DNA of 64,000 nt from positions 1-64,000 of the forward strand of contig UREV01000006.1 of the NCBI GenBank assembly GCA_900546925.1. Direction: 5' to 3'. Below, piece after piece: positions 61,707-64,000 of this stretch. This DNA is from an uncultured Bacteroides sp. (GTDB lineage Bacteria; Bacteroidota; Bacteroidia; Bacteroidales; UBA932). Position 1 is the stretch's first letter, and every line of letters starts with the position of its first letter. The notes beneath the pieces were generated by a model, which saw nothing but the letters and a program-made list of their open reading frames with translations, did not search any database and was not told the DNA's origin. The position numbers and the translations under genes are program-made.

Positions 61707-62861
61707 CTACCCGATATTCACATAATCCCGCACATCCTGAGCCGAAACCGGATTGGAACCGAGAATCAGCAGACGCTCCACCACATTACGGAGCTCACGG
61801 ATATTGCCAGTCCAACTCTTCTCCTGGAGAAGCTTCATCGCCTCCGGAGACACCGCTTTCTTCGGCATGCCGGACTCAGTGCAGACCTGATCTATGAAAT
61901 AATCCACAAGAATAGGAATATCATCCTTACGCTCATCCAAAGAAGGAACATGAAGCACGATAACACTCAACCTATGATATAAGTCCTCACGGAAATTACC
62001 CTTCTCGATCTCAGCCTTCAAATCCTTGTTCGTCGCAGCTATCACCCTGACATCCACCTCGATATCCTTGTCACTGCCCACACGAGAAAGCTTCTTCTCC
62101 TGCAAAACCCTCAACACCTTGGCCTGAGCAGCAAGACTCATGTCACCGATCTCATCCAAGAACAAAGTACCACCGTCAGCCTGCTCGAACTTACCCTTAT
62201 GCTGCTTCACCGCAGAAGTGAACGCACCCTTCTCATGTCCGAAAAGTTCACTTTCGATAAGCTCGGAAGGGATAGCCGCACAGTTCACATCCACATAAGG
62301 CATATTGCTGCGCAGACTCTGCTGATGAAGACTCCTGGCCACCAACTCCTTACCGGAACCATTAGGACCAGTGATGAGAACCCTGGTATTAGTCGGAGCC
62401 ACCTTCTCTATCATATCCCGAAGATGCTGCATAGGAGCCGAATCCCCTATCATCTGCTGACCATAGACACGCTTCTTAAGATTCGTATTCTCAGTAATAA
62501 TCTGAGTACGCTCAGTCGCATTCTTGATAGTGATAAGTATCCTATTCAAATCCAGAGGCTTCTGAATAAAATCGAAAGCACCCTTCTTAATACACTCTAC
62601 AGCCGTATCGATATCACCATGACCTGAAATCATGACGATAGCAGCATCCACCCCATCAGCCCTCAACTTCTCCAGAACCTCAGTTCCCTCCATATTAGGC
62701 ATCTTGATATCACAGAAAATGACATCATATCTTTCCTTCTCCGCCATACCGACGGCAGTCGCGCCATCCTCAGCGATATCCACATCGTAACCCTCGTCAC
62801 CGAGAATCTCCTTCAGCGAATTCCTGATAGCACGCTCATCATCTACAACTAATATCTTCAT
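61707..62861 (-). CDS. NtrC-family sigma-54 activator without DNA-binding domain
   Basis: About 384 residues from [16 protein letters not shown] (62861); an earlier in-frame ATG adds 12 residues. The receiver domain (to about 120) has the phospho-acceptor Asp in [13 protein letters not shown] and the active Lys in IQKPLDL. The AAA+ domain shows [15 protein letters not shown] (Walker A), [14 protein letters not shown] (the sigma-54 contact loop is GAFTSA rather than GAFTGA), [12 protein letters not shown] (Walker B) and [11 protein letters not shown]. The protein stops directly after the AAA+ lid ([22 protein letters not shown]), so the Fis-type helix-turn-helix is missing. Likely partner of the kinase at 54198. 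Confidence 0.93.
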   Translation of the reverse strand: MKILVVDDERAIRNSLKEILGDEGYDVDIAEDGATAVGMAEKERYDVIFCDIKMPNMEGTEVLEKLRADGVDAAIVMISGHGDIDTAVECIKKGAFDFIQKPLDLNRILITIKNATERTQIITENTNLKKRVYGQQMIGDSAPMQHLRDMIEKVAPTNTRVLITGPNGSGKELVARSLHQQSLRSNMPYVDVNCAAIPSELIESELFGHEKGAFTSAVKQHKGKFEQADGGTLFLDEIGDMSLAAQAKVLRVLQEKKLSRVGSDKDIEVDVRVIAATNKDLKAEIEKGNFREDLYHRLSVIVLHVPSLDERKDDIPILVDYFIDQVCTESGMPKKAVSPEAMKLLQEKSWTGNIRELRNVVERLLILGSNPVSAQDVRDYVNIG

Positions 62862-62915
62862 ATTTCGAACCCAGTCCATCCAGGCATCTAACAACAATCA
62901 ATTCAAATCCATGCA

Positions 62916-63704
62916 CTACCCCTGCTGCTTGGCAGCCATAAGCTCCGCATGTTCACGACGCGCCTTCTCCACCGCCGGAGACCTCTTCAACACAAATCCG
63001 GAGCTCAAATACTTCGTCCTGACATCCTCATCCTCAGCGAGTTTCGCCGGAGCTCCCGCCTGAAGAATCGTACCCTCATAAAGAAGATAGGCTCTGTCAA
63101 TGATGGCCATCGTCTCGCCCACGTTATGGTCAGTAATGATCACCCCGATATTCTTATACTTAAGTTTAGCGATAATATACTGGATATCCTCGACCGCGAT
63201 AGGGTCCACACCCGCGAAAGGCTCATCCAGCAAAATAAACTTAGGGTCGATAGAAAGCGCACGCGCAATCTCACAACGGCGCCTCTCACCTCCCGACAAC
63301 TGGATACCCAGACTCTTCCTCACCTTGGAAAGATTAAACTCATCGATAAGCGACTCCAGCCTTTCATTCCGCTCAGCCTTCGACATGTCAGACATCTCCA
63401 TGACAGACATGATATTATCCTCGACAGACATCTTACGGAACACAGAAGCCTCCTGCGGAAGATACCCCACTCCCCTCAACGCCCTCTTATACATCGGAAG
63501 ATCCGTTATATCCTCATCATCCAAAAATATACGACCGCCATTAGGCACAATCTGTCCGGTAATCATATAAAAACTCGTAGTCTTTCCGGCACCGTTAGGC
63601 CCGAGAAAACCGACGATCTCACCCTGTTCCACCTCCATGGACACGCCCTTCACGACAGTCCTCACACCATACTTCTTAACAAGATTCTCGCAACGAAGTT
63701 TCAT
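62916..63704 (-). CDS. lptB: LPS export ABC transporter ATP-binding protein LptB
   Basis: About 262 residues from the ATG at 63704, with an in-frame TTG 21 nt earlier. Walker A is GPNGAGKTTSFYMITG, the signature LSGGERRRCEIARAL, Walker B FILLDEPFAGVDP and the switch DHNVGETMAI. The order and spacing match LptB, which drives lipopolysaccharide transport to the outer membrane. The C-terminal extension (LKRSPAVEKARREHAELMA) is usual in Bacteroidota. Confidence 0.93.
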   Translation of the reverse strand: MKLRCENLVKKYGVRTVVKGVSMEVEQGEIVGFLGPNGAGKTTSFYMITGQIVPNGGRIFLDDEDITDLPMYKRALRGVGYLPQEASVFRKMSVEDNIMSVMEMSDMSKAERNERLESLIDEFNLSKVRKSLGIQLSGGERRRCEIARALSIDPKFILLDEPFAGVDPIAVEDIQYIIAKLKYKNIGVIITDHNVGETMAIIDRAYLLYEGTILQAGAPAKLAEDEDVRTKYLSSGFVLKRSPAVEKARREHAELMAAKQQG

Positions 63705-63725
63705 CTTCAACTTATTAGAATTCAA

Positions 63726-64000
63726 TTATTTCACATCCAAATCGAAATCCTTCACCAATTTCTGGACTTCCTCATTCTCAGCCATCACCACCTTAGCCTT
63801 ATCCTCAGGCATATAAATCTTCTTCTCCACATTTTCCTCAGGAAGCACCTGCACCATAAGACGGATTCTGGAAGTCTTCAGCGCTTTCTGCAACTTCCAT
63901 TCCAATTCCTTCAGCAGCACCTCTTCCATCCATTTCTGCTGCGCCACATTCAGCACGAAGAAATCCACCTGCTTATAGCCGTCCTTCGGCAAAATCTCCA
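63726..64000 (-). CDS. dnaX: 3' end of a probable DNA polymerase III gamma/tau subunit (partial)
   Basis: The frame runs to the right edge and no start codon is present, so only the C-terminal 91 residues are seen. WMEEVLLKELEWKLQKALKT, the VQVLPEEN segment and the ending EEVQKLVKDFDLDVK resemble the C-terminal domain of Bacteroidota DnaX, where a similar NP-x-I/V-x-x-L-x-x-x-F-x-L-D ending is usual. The identification is moderate because the ATPase part lies outside the window. It lies 22 nt upstream of lptB on the same strand. Confidence 0.55.
   Translation of the reverse strand, partial: EILPKDGYKQVDFFVLNVAQQKWMEEVLLKELEWKLQKALKTSRIRLMVQVLPEENVEKKIYMPEDKAKVVMAENEEVQKLVKDFDLDVK

Noticed and set aside
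1..64000. CRISPR array or prophage
   Set aside because: No regularly spaced repeat-spacer pattern and no phage structural, integrase or transposase genes were seen.

Overview
The window looks like chromosomal DNA of a member of the Bacteroidales (phylum Bacteroidota). Four things point there: SusC/SusD and FimB/Mfa-type lipoprotein genes, promoters of the Bacteroidota type (TTG/TTTG, about 19-20 nt, then TAnnTTTG), few Shine-Dalgarno sequences, and housekeeping neighbourhoods such as ileS-traR/dksA-lspA. Genus cannot be fixed from the sequence alone.

Region 1 (1-2304) is a patchwork of remains: the 3' end of a probable AlbA_2-type regulator carrying a 12-bp tandem repeat, an intact AAA/DUF4143 ATPase with its own promoter, then a stub of a GHKL ATPase running directly into the 3' half of a DUF6371/Toprim-like gene of the kind carried by conjugative elements. 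It reads as the worn edge of a former mobile island.

Region 2 (2305-15950) is a type V (FimA/Mfa-like) fimbrial locus. An AraC-family regulator gene is broken by a run of ten G; nine G would restore a 283-residue protein. Behind its strong terminator lie a DUF3575 protein, an OmpA-like/TPR lipoprotein, a FimB/Mfa2-type anchor, an Mfa1-type stalk subunit, an intercistronic hairpin, a 1282-residue adhesin-like lipoprotein with a calcium-binding type repeat, and two further Mfa2-like lipoproteins. A phase-variable master switch for a surface fimbria is the most interesting hypothesis here.

Region 3 (15950-28833) holds tRNA-Ser(UGA), recQ and, on the minus strand, a SusC-SusD-lipoprotein operon followed after a terminator by a lipoprotein subtilase and a small lipocalin-like lipoprotein. 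There is no glycoside hydrolase, so peptide capture is a reasonable guess.

Region 4 (28834-38384) is housekeeping: ileS, traR/dksA-like, lspA, cvpA, tsaB, a HIT protein with a TlpA-like lipoprotein lacking CXXC, greA, a repeat-containing membrane protein and ribF. Region 5 (37494-50490, minus) is a long run xseA-xseB-glgB-debranching enzyme-GT4-GH57-(glycogen synthase/phosphorylase fusion)-ribF, essentially a complete glycogen metabolism operon between exonuclease VII and flavin synthesis genes.

Region 6 (50606-64000) holds engB, prs, a small Cys-containing membrane protein, der, an NtrY-like sensor kinase, rlmH, a DUF4783-like protein, cmk, ispH, efp, an NtrC-like regulator without its DNA-binding domain, an LptB-type ATPase and the 3' end of a probable dnaX. 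A roughly 115-bp element occurs twice in inverted orientation, once just 3' of the kinase gene and once just 3' of the regulator gene.
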